This document shows positions 16,874-25,565 of a DNA stretch of 64,000 bases, one piece after another. This DNA comes from Hyphomonas sp. (GTDB taxonomy: Bacteria; Pseudomonadota; Alphaproteobacteria; Caulobacterales; Hyphomonadaceae), in the NCBI GenBank assembly GCA_016124495.1, contig WGNP01000014.1, positions 162,442 to 226,441 on the forward strand, given 5' to 3'. Each line of letters starts with the position of its first letter. Positions within the stretch are counted from its first letter, which is position 1. A program made the position numbers and the translations under genes. The notes beneath the pieces are model-generated. The model searched no databases. It was given only the letters and a program-made list of their open reading frames with translations, and was not told the DNA's origin.

Positions 16874-18045
16874 CTGAGCCGCAGAACATGTTTCGTGATG
16901 ATCTCCCTTTGGATCTCATCGGTACCACCCGCAATGCTGGCGGCCCGCCCCGAAAAATAGCGGCTTACTTCGCGTGCCGCCCAGTCCGGGCCGGGCAAGG
17001 CAGGCGCATTCCAGGCCTGCGCTTCGCGCGTGAACGGTATTGCCCAGAAACCCGCGGCCTCCAGAAAAAGCGTTGTGGCACGCTGAACGAGCTGGCTGCC
17101 TTTCAGCTTTAGAATTGAGGTGTAGGCGCCAGGTACCTCGCCGGCTTCAAGTTCCGACAAGGCGCGCAGTTCTGTGGCTTCGAGCGCGGACAATTCCATT
17201 TCAAGCTCTGAAATCCTGAGCGAAAGGCCTTCCTCCGGGTTCGCGCCGAGCTCCGCCTGCTTTGCAAGCTCACCGCGCAGGCGGCGGGTCAGGAAGATCG
17301 ACAGTGAAATATTGGCAAGCCCCGTGCGTTCGTGAGTGAGCAGGCCTTTGGCATAGGTCCATCCCAGTCCTTCTTCGCCGATCCGGTTCTCAATAGGTAC
17401 ACGGACATTTTCAAACAGGACCTGATTGAGATGGTGCATCCCGTCGATTGTCGGGATAGGGCGGATTGTAATTCCTGGGGATGACAGGTCGATCAGCAGG
17501 AACGATATGCCGTCTTGCCGGCGATCGGTGTCCTGTGTGCGAACGAGGCAGAACATCCAGTGGGCAATATGTGCCCAGCTTGTCCAGACCTTCTCGCCGT
17601 TCACGATGTAGGCGTCACCGTCGCGTTCTGCCAGCGTTCGCAGGGCTGCAAGGTCCGAGCCGGCACCTGGCTCTGAATACCCCTGGCACCACTCGACTTC
17701 ATTGTTGAGGATGCCGGGCAGGTGGCGGGCGCACTGCTCAGTACTGCCATATCCCTGAAGGATCGGCGAAAGCATCATCATACCCATCCCGCCCAGCTGC
17801 GCGGGGACACCGTTCGAAGCGGTCTCGCGTTCCCAGATGTAACGCTGGGCCGCGCTCCATCCGGGCCCGCCGAATTCAGGCGCCCATTTATAGGCCGCCC
17901 ATCCCCGCGCGCGTAACACGTCAATCCATTCCCGGCGGTGAGCAGGTGAATCTTCATACGGTCGCGAAGGGGGGAAGTGGCGCGCAACGAGGGACCGGAC
18001 GTCCTGGCGAAAGGCCTCTTCGGCCGGCGTGAACCTGTATTCCAC
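16870..18045 (-). CDS. Acyl-CoA dehydrogenase
   Basis: The 391-residue protein has the acyl-CoA dehydrogenase domains in order: N-terminal helices, the middle beta domain with QGYSEPGAGSDLAALRT and the FAD-contact motif VNGEKVWTSWAH, and the C-terminal helices with SIAGGTDEIQREIITKHVL. It would make a 2,3-unsaturated acyl-CoA, passing electrons to ETF. I set the start at GTG 18045, seven bases after the ligase stop, with GAGGA upstream; the reading frame extends 31 codons further but that part overlaps the ligase gene. The GAGSD and GGTDEIQ features are those of the large-substrate FadE17/CaiA-like group often used for steroid or terpenoid acids. Confidence 0.85.
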   Translation of the reverse strand: MEYRFTPAEEAFRQDVRSLVARHFPPSRPYEDSPAHRREWIDVLRARGWAAYKWAPEFGGPGWSAAQRYIWERETASNGVPAQLGGMGMMMLSPILQGYGSTEQCARHLPGILNNEVEWCQGYSEPGAGSDLAALRTLAERDGDAYIVNGEKVWTSWAHIAHWMFCLVRTQDTDRRQDGISFLLIDLSSPGITIRPIPTIDGMHHLNQVLFENVRVPIENRIGEEGLGWTYAKGLLTHERTGLANISLSIFLTRRLRGELAKQAELGANPEEGLSLRISELEMELSALEATELRALSELEAGEVPGAYTSILKLKGSQLVQRATTLFLEAAGFWAIPFTREAQAWNAPALPGPDWAAREVSRYFSGRAASIAGGTDEIQREIITKHVLRLR

Positions 18046-18052
18046 GGCGTCC

Positions 18053-19603
18053 TCAGATCTGTTTCTCGCGGCCCGCCCAATAGGGCGCGCGGACGCGTTC
18101 ACGCTGGATCTTTCCGCTTGGAAGCCGGGGCAGCTCATTTACAAAATCGATGCCTCGCGGTTGCTTGAACCTCGCGAGCGTTTCGGCGGCCGTTTTGAGA
18201 ATTTCAGCCGCAAGCTTATCGCTTGCGATATACCCGGCTTTCAGTTGAATGACGGCGCGCACTTCCTCGCCCCATTCGGCATTCGGTGCGCCAATCGAGC
18301 AAACGTCTGCCACGCCCGGATGGCGCGCGATCGCGTCATCGATCTCCTGAGGATAAATGTTGACCCCGCCGGAGATGATGCATTCAGCAGACCGGCCCGT
18401 CAGGAAAAGGAACCCGTCTGTGTCGACATGGCCGATGTCGCCGAGCGTGAAATAGCCATCACGGCTCTGGGCCGCGGTCTTCTCCGGAGCCTTGAAGTAC
18501 TCGAAAGGATTGTTTGCATCGGCCACATGATAGATTGTGCCGTCTGCGCCCTGCGCGGCCGGGCCTCCGGTCTCATCCAGAATGCGCACGGAACCATCGC
18601 TTGGTATGCGCCCCACGCTCCCTGGTTTTTCCAGCCATTCCTGAGATGTGATGTGAATTCCGGCGCCGCCTTCCGAGCCGGCATAATATTCATGAAGAAC
18701 CGGTCCGAACCAGTCGATCATGGCGCGCTTCACATCCGGCGGGCATGGCGCCGCGCCGTGAAAGATCTTTCGGAGAGACTGGACATCGAACTGGTCGCGC
18801 TCGGCTTTCGGCAAGGCAAGCAGGCGCTGGAACATGATCGGAACCATGTGGGCGTGGGTTACTTTCTCGCGCGTAATCGTCTCGAGCACCCGGCGGCTGT
18901 CCCAGCCGTCGAGGAGCTCGATTCTCACGCCAGACGCGAGGGGCCAGCGAATATCAAACAGGAGCGGCGCTGCATGATAGGCGGGGCCACAGCAGAGCTG
19001 AACATCTGTTTCCGGATCAAACTCAGAGAAAGAGCCCGCCAATTGCGGAAAGACCGGCTCGGGATGGCGCCGCAGAACACCTTTGGGGCGCCCTGTCGTG
19101 CCAGAAGTATAAAGCATGATTGTGCCGTGAACCGGCTTCTCCAACTCGTCCGGGCTGCTGTCAGCAAGAGCGGCGTCATACGCCTCGTAGCCGGAAGAGG
19201 CGCCGCCGACAGACAGTTTCACGTGCAGGCCGGAAAGATTGCCGATCCATTCCTCATTCAGGAAGCGCGATTCGGCAACGATGGCGCGTGCTTCGCAATC
19301 TTCAATGATGTAGGCAGCTTCGGGGCCGGACAAGTGCCAATTGACAGGGGTCAGACGAAGGCCGGTTCGCTGGCTTGCCAGGAAAGTCTCGATGAACTCG
19401 CAGCGATTGCCGCAAAGCAGCGCTATACCGTCGCCCGGGCGAAGGCCAGCGTTGATGAAAACCTGCGCGAGCCTGTTCGCGTTCTCATGCAGTGCCTTGA
19501 ATGTCCTGTGGGCGTGCGCGTCACGAACCGCCAGCCGGTCTGGCCAACGGTCGGCGTAAATCGCGCTTGCTACGCCGCGCGCGGCGGCCTCTTCGATCGT
19601 CAT
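18053..19603 (-). CDS. Acyl-CoA ligase (AMP-forming)
   Basis: The 516-residue protein carries the adenylate-forming enzyme motifs: the P-loop YTSGTTGRPKGV near residue 170, YYAGSEGG, the hinge region in GDIGHVDTDGFLFLTGR, the A8 motif AECIISGGVNIYP and the catalytic lysine in LPSGKIQR close to the end. It would activate a carboxylic acid as a CoA thioester. ATG 19603 is chosen because MTIEEAAARGVASAIY matches the family start and GGCGGAG lies upstream; an open frame extends 35 codons earlier through the operator. It heads the ligase-dehydrogenase-hotdog operon. Similarity in style to medium-chain or steroid-acid ligases is suggestive only. Confidence 0.85.
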   Translation of the reverse strand: MTIEEAAARGVASAIYADRWPDRLAVRDAHAHRTFKALHENANRLAQVFINAGLRPGDGIALLCGNRCEFIETFLASQRTGLRLTPVNWHLSGPEAAYIIEDCEARAIVAESRFLNEEWIGNLSGLHVKLSVGGASSGYEAYDAALADSSPDELEKPVHGTIMLYTSGTTGRPKGVLRRHPEPVFPQLAGSFSEFDPETDVQLCCGPAYHAAPLLFDIRWPLASGVRIELLDGWDSRRVLETITREKVTHAHMVPIMFQRLLALPKAERDQFDVQSLRKIFHGAAPCPPDVKRAMIDWFGPVLHEYYAGSEGGAGIHITSQEWLEKPGSVGRIPSDGSVRILDETGGPAAQGADGTIYHVADANNPFEYFKAPEKTAAQSRDGYFTLGDIGHVDTDGFLFLTGRSAECIISGGVNIYPQEIDDAIARHPGVADVCSIGAPNAEWGEEVRAVIQLKAGYIASDKLAAEILKTAAETLARFKQPRGIDFVNELPRLPSGKIQRERVRAPYWAGREKQI

Positions 19604-19623
19604 TCCGATGTCTCCGCCCTCAT

Positions 19624-19643
19624 TATTGACGTATAGTATAATA
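19624..19643 (+). promoter_or_regulatory. Catabolic-regulon operator copy 3
   Basis: TATTGACGTATAGTATAATA lies 20 bp upstream of the ligase ATG (minus strand), in the space between divergent ligase and TonB-receptor genes. It is read in the opposite orientation to the gene, which argues against it being simply a promoter box. Confidence 0.75.
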
Positions 19644-19760
19644 AATTGCGTGTGCTGCAACTGCTCCGTCTCTATGACGCTCAGGAGGTGCTGACCGAAC
19701 GGGATCAATATTGCTGACCATCATTTTAATAGCACTTGACGGCAGCGCGCCTTCCTCGTT

Positions 19761-19780
19761 TATTGACGTTACATATAATA
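19761..19780 (+). promoter_or_regulatory. Catabolic-regulon operator copy 4
   Basis: TATTGACGTTACATATAATA lies 28 bp before the ATG of the TonB-dependent receptor. Together with copy 3 it places two sites in the 205-bp divergent region. Confidence 0.75.
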
Positions 19781-19808
19781 AAGGCGTCGATGCCTGAGGG
19801 AGGACTAC

Positions 19809-22172
19809 ATGAATACCAGAAAGCCTAATTTCTTCGGACCCCGCTTTACGGCTTCGGTTTCCGCCATCGCGATCGCAGGCCTGCTTGCGCCGGTGGGGCA
19901 TGCCCAGGAGGAGACCACTCCGGCTGAGGCATCGTCCCGGCGGCTGGACACCGTCACGGTGGTTGCCCAGAAAAAAGAAGAATCGATCCAGGATGTTCCG
20001 ATTGCCATCAGCGCCTTTGGTGAAGATGCGCTCGACCGGGCCCAGATCGAGGACGCCACCGATCTGCAGCTGTCCATTCCTAATGCGGTGCTTGTGGGCA
20101 ACGAAAACCTGACCATCCGCGGGATTGGTGGCGGCGGTGTGGGCGCGTTCATCAACTTTGCCGGTATCGGCCAGGTTCCGCAGAACGAGTTCTTCGACCT
20201 TGAGCGTATCGAAGTCCTGCGTGGCCCGCAGGGAACGCTCTATGGCCGCAACACGACGGGCGGCGCTGTGAACATCATTACCCGCAAGCCGGGAGCCGAG
20301 TTCGGCGGTGACCTCAACCTGCAGATCGGAAACTTCAGCACTGTACGGGTTGGCGGCGCCGTTGATATTCCGATTTCAGACCAGATCGGCCAGCGGTTCG
20401 CCGGCTACTCGCAGAAACGCGACGGGTTCACCGAGAACCTCTTTACCGGGAACAATATAGACGACCGGGACCAGTGGGCGGTGCGCAGCACGACCAGTTT
20501 CGATCTCGGCGACACGAAGGCTGACCTGGTTCTTGGCTATTTTGAAGAAAACAGCTCCCGCGCCCGCGAAGCCAAGCGCCTGTGCACGGCTGACCCTGTG
20601 CTCGGCTGCAGTGCGACCTCTCTGGGCTTCGATTCGCCTGCTTCCCAGACAACGATCCTGCAATCCCTGATCGGGTTTACGGGCGTCGCATCGGGTGGTT
20701 TGATCTATGCGGGCGCGCCGAACCCAACCGATCTCCGGCAGGTCTCGGCGGACTATGATCCGACCTATGACGCCGAACAATTCTACGGCACACTGAACAT
20801 TGATCATGATTTCGGCTCGCTTGTCCTGACTTCGGTCACGGGCTTCAACTGGAATGAAAGCGTCGGCACAACGGATTGGGACAATGCAGCATTGCCCTAT
20901 CGCTTCACGGCACCGCTGACCTACAGCCTGAACGAAGACACGGTCATCACGACGAACCAGCTGCGGACGACGGACAGTTTTGCGACCGACAACCAGACCT
21001 GGACGCAGGAGGTGCGACTGGGCACTCAGTTCGACGGTCGCTTCAACTATGTCGCCGGGCTCTTTTATTCGGATTCTAAGTCTTCGACCGCCTTCCGCAC
21101 ATGGCATCCGTCGATCGAGTACTTGCAGCGGGCTCTGGGCCGTCCGCCTCAAACCTGGTTCGTCAATACCGAGACGCCTGAGTCCCGGCAGGAGGCATGG
21201 GCCGTGTTCGGCGAAGGGTATATCGAACTCGGACCTGACACCAACCTGACGGTCGGCGCCCGTTACACCGAGGAAGAAAGGTCGATCCGGACACGCGCCA
21301 TCGTTCTGACGCCGCTTCGTCCGTTTACGCTCGCAGACCTTGAAGGTGACAAATGGACCGGCAAGATCGCGGTTGATCACAAGGCCGACTTGCCGATGAC
21401 CGACGAGACCCTGCTGTTTGCGTCGGTTTCGACCGGCTTCAAGAGTGGCGGGCTCAATCCGGGCAGCAACGTCAAGCCCAGCTTCGACGAGGAGACGGTC
21501 ACGGCGTTTGAACTGGGCGCGAAGAACACCCTGCTTGATGGCTCGATGCGCGCAAACCTTTCTGGCTTCTACTATGACTATGCCGGTCTGCAGTTGGCCC
21601 AGCGTATCAATGCTTCATTCGTCACTTCGAACGCTGATGCGAAGGTCTGGGGACTCGAGGGGGAATTCACCTGGGCGCCTGCAGATGGCTGGCTCCTCGA
21701 TTCGAACGTGTCCTATCTCAACACGGAAATCGGCGACTTCTCGACGGTAGACGCAGCTAATCCCGCTCAGAGCGCGACGGCGACTTCGCCTGTGGTATTT
21801 ATCAACCTGCAGGGCAACGAACTTCCACATTCGCCGGAGTTCAAGGTCAAGGTGGGAGGTCAGTATAGCTGGGATACCGGTCGGGGCGATTGGGAGGCCA
21901 CGCTTCGCGCCGACGCGGCCTGGCAGAGCAAATACTTCTCGCGGGAATTCAACATTGCGACCGATCAGATCGACGCGTGGGGCTTCCTCGACTTCCAGGC
22001 GAAGCTCGCCAGCGCTGACAAAGGCTGGGAGGTGAGCGCCTATGTGAAGAACCTCACCGATGAGGACAACATCACGAACATCATCATCGAGGATGCTCTC
22101 ATTGGTCGCTACCGGAATGCCAGAATTCTTGAGCCCCGGACGTACGGCATCATCCTGAAAAAGGACTTCTGA
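19809..22172 (+). CDS. TonB-dependent receptor
   Basis: The 787-residue outer-membrane protein begins with a signal peptide (cleavage after GHAQ near residue 33). A TonB box-like LDTVTVVAQKKEESIQDVP precedes the plug domain, whose landmarks are LTIRGIGGG and LERIEVLRGPQGTLYGRN. The beta-barrel ends in YGIILKKDF with the expected terminal Phe. It imports a scarce or bulky solute at the expense of the proton motive force. In this setting, next to catabolic genes with the same operator, it likely takes up the substrate of the cluster. The plug and barrel type is that of the many Sphingomonas/Caulobacter receptors for plant or steroid-like compounds. Confidence 0.9.
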   Translation: MNTRKPNFFGPRFTASVSAIAIAGLLAPVGHAQEETTPAEASSRRLDTVTVVAQKKEESIQDVPIAISAFGEDALDRAQIEDATDLQLSIPNAVLVGNENLTIRGIGGGGVGAFINFAGIGQVPQNEFFDLERIEVLRGPQGTLYGRNTTGGAVNIITRKPGAEFGGDLNLQIGNFSTVRVGGAVDIPISDQIGQRFAGYSQKRDGFTENLFTGNNIDDRDQWAVRSTTSFDLGDTKADLVLGYFEENSSRAREAKRLCTADPVLGCSATSLGFDSPASQTTILQSLIGFTGVASGGLIYAGAPNPTDLRQVSADYDPTYDAEQFYGTLNIDHDFGSLVLTSVTGFNWNESVGTTDWDNAALPYRFTAPLTYSLNEDTVITTNQLRTTDSFATDNQTWTQEVRLGTQFDGRFNYVAGLFYSDSKSSTAFRTWHPSIEYLQRALGRPPQTWFVNTETPESRQEAWAVFGEGYIELGPDTNLTVGARYTEEERSIRTRAIVLTPLRPFTLADLEGDKWTGKIAVDHKADLPMTDETLLFASVSTGFKSGGLNPGSNVKPSFDEETVTAFELGAKNTLLDGSMRANLSGFYYDYAGLQLAQRINASFVTSNADAKVWGLEGEFTWAPADGWLLDSNVSYLNTEIGDFSTVDAANPAQSATATSPVVFINLQGNELPHSPEFKVKVGGQYSWDTGRGDWEATLRADAAWQSKYFSREFNIATDQIDAWGFLDFQAKLASADKGWEVSAYVKNLTDEDNITNIIIEDALIGRYRNARILEPRTYGIILKKDF

Positions 22173-22230
22173 GGTCGTCGTCATTCGAGCCGATATGAAT
22201 GTTTCCTCCAGCGCATTGCGGCTCTAACTT

Positions 22231-22267
22231 GAGGCACCCGGCGAACCCGCCGGGTGCCTCTTTCTTT
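22231..22267 (+). terminator. Rho-independent terminator after the TonB receptor
   Basis: Perfect 13-base arms (GAGGCACCCGGCG and its complement) flank an AACC loop and are followed by TTTCTTT. It lies between convergent genes, 58 bp after the receptor stop and at the end of the SDR gene, so it may serve both. Confidence 0.85.
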
Positions 22268-23033
22268 AGAAGTTTGCCGTCTTTACAGCGCCGCCATCAA
22301 TGCGAAGATTGACGCCGGTCGTGTAGGATGATGCGGGACTTGCAAGGAACACCGCGGACTTCGCAACTTCTTTCGGCGTCCCGTGCCGGCCAAGCTGGGG
22401 CAGGCGGGCTGCCGCTTCAAAGAGTTTCGGATTGGCCTGCCGGATTGCATCCCAGGTTCCGCCTTCGAAGTGAATGGGGCCGGGCGAGACGACGTTGACC
22501 CGGATTGCGTCGCGAGAGAGGCGAGCTGACAATTGGCCTGCATAGTTCACAAGCCCTGCCTTCATGACGCCATAGGCCAGTTCATCCGGTGGCAGGTTGG
22601 TCAGGACCGCGGCGATTGAAGAGATGAAGACAATGGACGGTGCATCGCTCTTCTTGAGAAAAGGCAAGGCCTGTTCGGCCGCGCGCGCGTGCTGAAGGAA
22701 ATCAGTTTCGAACGAATTCCGCCACCAGGCTTCATCCGCTCCCTGAAGACGGGTCGAGACGTTACTCACCAGGATGTCAATTCCGTTCATCTCCGCGCCG
22801 GCCTGATCGATCCAGGTTCGGAAGGCTGCCGCGTCGCGTACATCCAGCGCAGCCCCGTGCACCTTGCCGCCCGCGGCGCGCATTTCATCGAGCGCCTGTG
22901 CGAGGCCAGCTTCTCCCCGGGCGCACGTGCTGACTTCAGCGCCTTCTGCGAGAAACTGTTCGGCGATCGCACGCCCGAGGCCGCGGCTACCGCCGGTTAC
23001 GACTACTTTCTTTCCTTCAAGGTTCAGATCCAT
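22266..23033 (-). CDS. Short-chain dehydrogenase/reductase (first)
   Basis: The 255-residue protein has the NAD(P) motif VTGGSRGLG at residues 11-19, the catalytic Ser in VFISSIAAV and the YxxxK motif as AYGVMKAG. The C-terminus ends LRIDGGAVKTANF. It is the second gene of a two-gene operon with another SDR 14 bp upstream. Both would oxidise or reduce hydroxyl groups on the pathway compound. The substrate is not evident. Confidence 0.85.
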   Translation of the reverse strand: MDLNLEGKKVVVTGGSRGLGRAIAEQFLAEGAEVSTCARGEAGLAQALDEMRAAGGKVHGAALDVRDAAAFRTWIDQAGAEMNGIDILVSNVSTRLQGADEAWWRNSFETDFLQHARAAEQALPFLKKSDAPSIVFISSIAAVLTNLPPDELAYGVMKAGLVNYAGQLSARLSRDAIRVNVVSPGPIHFEGGTWDAIRQANPKLFEAAARLPQLGRHGTPKEVAKSAVFLASPASSYTTGVNLRIDGGAVKTANF

Positions 23034-23047
23034 TCGAAGTCTCCTGT

Positions 23048-23836
23048 TCAGTCTGCGAGGCAGCCGCCATCAACGGGAACCAGCGCGCCTGTCATGAAGG
23101 CCGCCTGGTCGCTCGCGAGAAAGGCGACTAGATTTATGATTTCGTGGGGCTCGCCGTACCGCTTCATGGGAATGCCAGCGGCGAGGCCAGGGCGGGCTGC
23201 GGCGGGATCGTGCGGCGAGACGCGGCGCTCCAGCTCGTACATCATTTCCGTGCCCGTAGGGCAGGGGCAGACCGCCACGACACGGACCCCGTGCCGGGCG
23301 AGAGATACGGCGGCTGATTGGGTCATCCCGTTCACGGCATGCTTGCTCGCAGTATAGCCGAAGATATTGCCCCCGCCGCGCGAGCCTGAGATCGAGGACA
23401 CATTGATGATGACGCCGCTTCCTCGGGTCTTCATATGCTGGGCAGCATATTTCATGCCGAGAAATACGCCGCGCACATTGACGTCGATCACCCGGTCGAA
23501 AGCGTCCACGGGGTAGCGTGTCACATCAAGGGTCGGTCCGGAGATGCCGGCATTATTAAAGAGAACGTCGACCCGTCCCCAGTCGTTCAGGGCGGTGTCC
23601 ATCGCACGGCCCCAGTCTGCCTCGCGGGAGACGTCGCCGACAATCGTAACCACTTCCCCGTGCGTCCGCGCGGCGATTTCCTTTACGCCTTTGAAGTCGC
23701 TACCGTCGAGATCAAAGGCCAGAATGCGGCAGCGTTCAGCCGCAAATCTCTCCACTGCGGCAAGACCGATTCCGCGCGCCGCGCCTGTAATAATGATTGT
23801 TCGCCCTTCCAGGCCAAGTGTTCCTGATTCCGACAA
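23048..23836 (-). CDS. Short-chain dehydrogenase/reductase (second)
   Basis: The 262-residue classical SDR has TGAARGIG in the cofactor loop, NNAGISGP, SSISGSRG with the catalytic Ser and YTASKHA with Tyr and Lys. The DLDGSD segment at the end of the second beta strand indicates an aspartate that favours NAD(H), so oxidation of an alcohol is plausible. It leads the SDR operon and has a regulon operator 23 bp upstream. Confidence 0.86.
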   Translation of the reverse strand: MSESGTLGLEGRTIIITGAARGIGLAAVERFAAERCRILAFDLDGSDFKGVKEIAARTHGEVVTIVGDVSREADWGRAMDTALNDWGRVDVLFNNAGISGPTLDVTRYPVDAFDRVIDVNVRGVFLGMKYAAQHMKTRGSGVIINVSSISGSRGGGNIFGYTASKHAVNGMTQSAAVSLARHGVRVVAVCPCPTGTEMMYELERRVSPHDPAAARPGLAAGIPMKRYGEPHEIINLVAFLASDQAAFMTGALVPVDGGCLAD

Positions 23837-23859
23837 TGCAAGTTTCTCCTTGATCGATC

Positions 23860-23879
23860 TATTATACTAAGCGTCAATA
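23860..23879 (-). promoter_or_regulatory. Catabolic-regulon operator copy 5
   Basis: The minus strand reads TATTGACGCTTAGTATAATA, closest to the consensus, 23 bp before the SDR start. It sits between the SDR operon and the stop of the alpha/beta hydrolase gene. Confidence 0.78.
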
Positions 23880-23887
23880 GGCCGCTG

Positions 23888-24805
23888 TCAAAGGAATCTC
23901 TTTGCGAAGTCCCGGATCAGAAATGCGCAGGTATCCGGATCGTCTCTCTGTGGAACGTGTCCGGCGCCGGGCAGGTGATGCACATCGAGCTCAGCGGCGT
24001 GCTGCTTGAGGGCTGCAACGACAACCGAGCCGAAGATGGGGTCCTTTTCGCCCCAGATCACCTGGGTCGGAACCTTGACCTTATAGTCGAGCCCGTCGGT
24101 CCACCGTGTTGCCGGTGGCGGAGCGGCCGGCTTGGGAATTACGAAGGGCGCCGCCCGGTACCAGTTCAGCATGGCTGTCCAGGCGCCGGGGCTGCGCCAG
24201 GCTTCAAGACCCGCCTCGAAGTCCTGACGCGTCATCCGGCCCGAGGCGAGGTCGACGCTGAACCAGTCCCTGGCGAGACGTTCACCTGCGTCAGCATTTA
24301 CCTCGTTCTCGAATTCCTGCGAGCGAAGCATGTCGACATATTGGGAAGCGGCGCGCTGGCCGGGGTCATCCCAGATGGCATCCTGCAGAAGATAGGGGTG
24401 GGCGCCATTCAGGATCGTCAGGCTCTTCAGGAGATGCGGCCGCTCGATCGCCAGCCAGAACGCAATGACTGCGCCCCAGTCATGCCCGACAAGGCAGACG
24501 GGGTCTTCGCCGAGGGAGGAGATGAGCGCTGCGGCGTCAGCGATCAGATGCTCCGGCCGGTAATCTGACACCGCTGGAGGCCGCGAGGTCAAATTGTACC
24601 CACGCTGGTCCGGTGCAAAGAGCGTGAATGTGTCACCAAGGCGTTCCATCAGGGGCCGCCAGACGCGCCAATGATCCGGAAACCCGTGCAACAGAACCAT
24701 CACCGGGCCATTGCCGCAGGTTGCGACATTCATAGAGAGGCCGTTTACCGGACGGACGACCTCACGGATCGTCGGAGCAGTATCGAACTGGGCAGTATTC
24801 GGCAT
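23888..24805 (-). CDS. Alpha/beta hydrolase, epoxide hydrolase/dehalogenase type
   Basis: The 305-residue protein has HGFPDHWRVW and a nucleophile elbow GHDWGA with D109, which places it with the aspartate-nucleophile epoxide hydrolases and haloacid/haloalkane dehalogenases rather than the esterases. The late catalytic histidine is in LPGAGHVPQRDDP. Epoxide opening is the likely reaction, with dehalogenation as an alternative. ATG 24805 is chosen because it leaves the operator at 24822-24841 clear; an upstream ATG at 24823 would overlap it. Ribosome site is weak. It is transcribed alone, divergent from tetR. Confidence 0.82.
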   Translation of the reverse strand: MPNTAQFDTAPTIREVVRPVNGLSMNVATCGNGPVMVLLHGFPDHWRVWRPLMERLGDTFTLFAPDQRGYNLTSRPPAVSDYRPEHLIADAAALISSLGEDPVCLVGHDWGAVIAFWLAIERPHLLKSLTILNGAHPYLLQDAIWDDPGQRAASQYVDMLRSQEFENEVNADAGERLARDWFSVDLASGRMTRQDFEAGLEAWRSPGAWTAMLNWYRAAPFVIPKPAAPPPATRWTDGLDYKVKVPTQVIWGEKDPIFGSVVVAALKQHAAELDVHHLPGAGHVPQRDDPDTCAFLIRDFAKRFL

Positions 24806-24821
24806 GGCGATGTGTCGCAGC

Positions 24822-24841
24822 AATTAGAATTTACGTCAATA
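24822..24841 (-). promoter_or_regulatory. Catabolic-regulon operator copy 6, between hydrolase and tetR
   Basis: The minus strand reads TATTGACGTAAATTCTAATT, with one mismatch in the final half-site. It lies 16 bp before the hydrolase start and 64 bp before the divergent tetR start, so it can serve both. A looser AT-rich match (24869-24888) is closer to tetR. Confidence 0.7.
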
Positions 24842-24905
24842 AAGCTTTGCCAATGTAAGCGAGGAGGTTATTGTAATATTTATTATCCTATTCTAACAGG
24901 CTCAC

Positions 24906-25559
24906 ATGGCAAAAACATCGAAACCCGTTCGTACACGTCTGGCGCCCGAAGTCAGGCGTGAGCTTATACTCGACCATGCCGCCGCACTAATTCGTGAGCA
25001 GGGTGTTTCGGCGCTCAACATGGACAAGCTTGGCCGGGAAGCCGGGATCAGCAAGCCGCTGGTCTATAATTATTTCCCCAACCGGGTTGAACTCCTGAAG
25101 GCCCTGTTGCTTCGTGAAGTCGAGCGCAACCGCCAGAACAATCTTCGTCTGGCCGGGCTGAACAAGTCGATGGACGCTCTGGTGCGGACGACGTCGCGAG
25201 CGATGCTTGAATATGTCCGCGAACGCGGGATCATCATTCAGCAACTCATGCTGGAGCCGGATGTCGCTGAAGTGCTCCGTGAAATCGACGCGCAACACCA
25301 CAAGATGTATGTCGACTACCTGTCGAAGCAGTTGGTCAAGGAGTTCGGCATTCCACGCCAGATCGCAGAGCCGACGATTGATATAGGCCTCGGCTTGAGC
25401 AGCGCGGCAGGAGCCTATTTCGATCAGCATCCGGAAGACATCGACTTTGTCGAAGACCTCCTTGTGACCATGATCATGGGCAGCCTTCAGGCGGTCTCCA
25501 AAGGCTGCTCATCCGGAAAGCTCAAAAAGCGTTCTGTGCGCAAGGTGGCTGCTGCCTAG
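24906..25559 (+). CDS. TetR-family transcriptional regulator, candidate for the cluster
   Basis: The 217-residue protein has an N-terminal TetR DNA-binding domain: ILDHAAALIREQGVSALNMDKLGREAGISKPLVYNYFPNRVELL is the canonical HTH and helix 4 pattern (about residues 20-65). The ligand domain follows with a QQLMLEPDVAEVL core. The C-terminal tail is basic (KLKKRSVRKVAAA). It is the only TetR gene in the catabolic region, sits between units that carry the same 20-bp palindromic site, and has that site in its own upstream region, so it is the best candidate to bind it, with a pathway intermediate as inducer. The pairing is inference. The gene converges with the VOC gene, six bases apart. Confidence 0.85.
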   Translation: MAKTSKPVRTRLAPEVRRELILDHAAALIREQGVSALNMDKLGREAGISKPLVYNYFPNRVELLKALLLREVERNRQNNLRLAGLNKSMDALVRTTSRAMLEYVRERGIIIQQLMLEPDVAEVLREIDAQHHKMYVDYLSKQLVKEFGIPRQIAEPTIDIGLGLSSAAGAYFDQHPEDIDFVEDLLVTMIMGSLQAVSKGCSSGKLKKRSVRKVAAA

Positions 25560-25565
25560 TTGAGG

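Noticed and set aside
18029..19636. 535-codon plus-strand frame over the acyl-CoA ligase
   Set aside because: The ligase motifs on the minus strand are intact; the frame even runs through operator copy 3.
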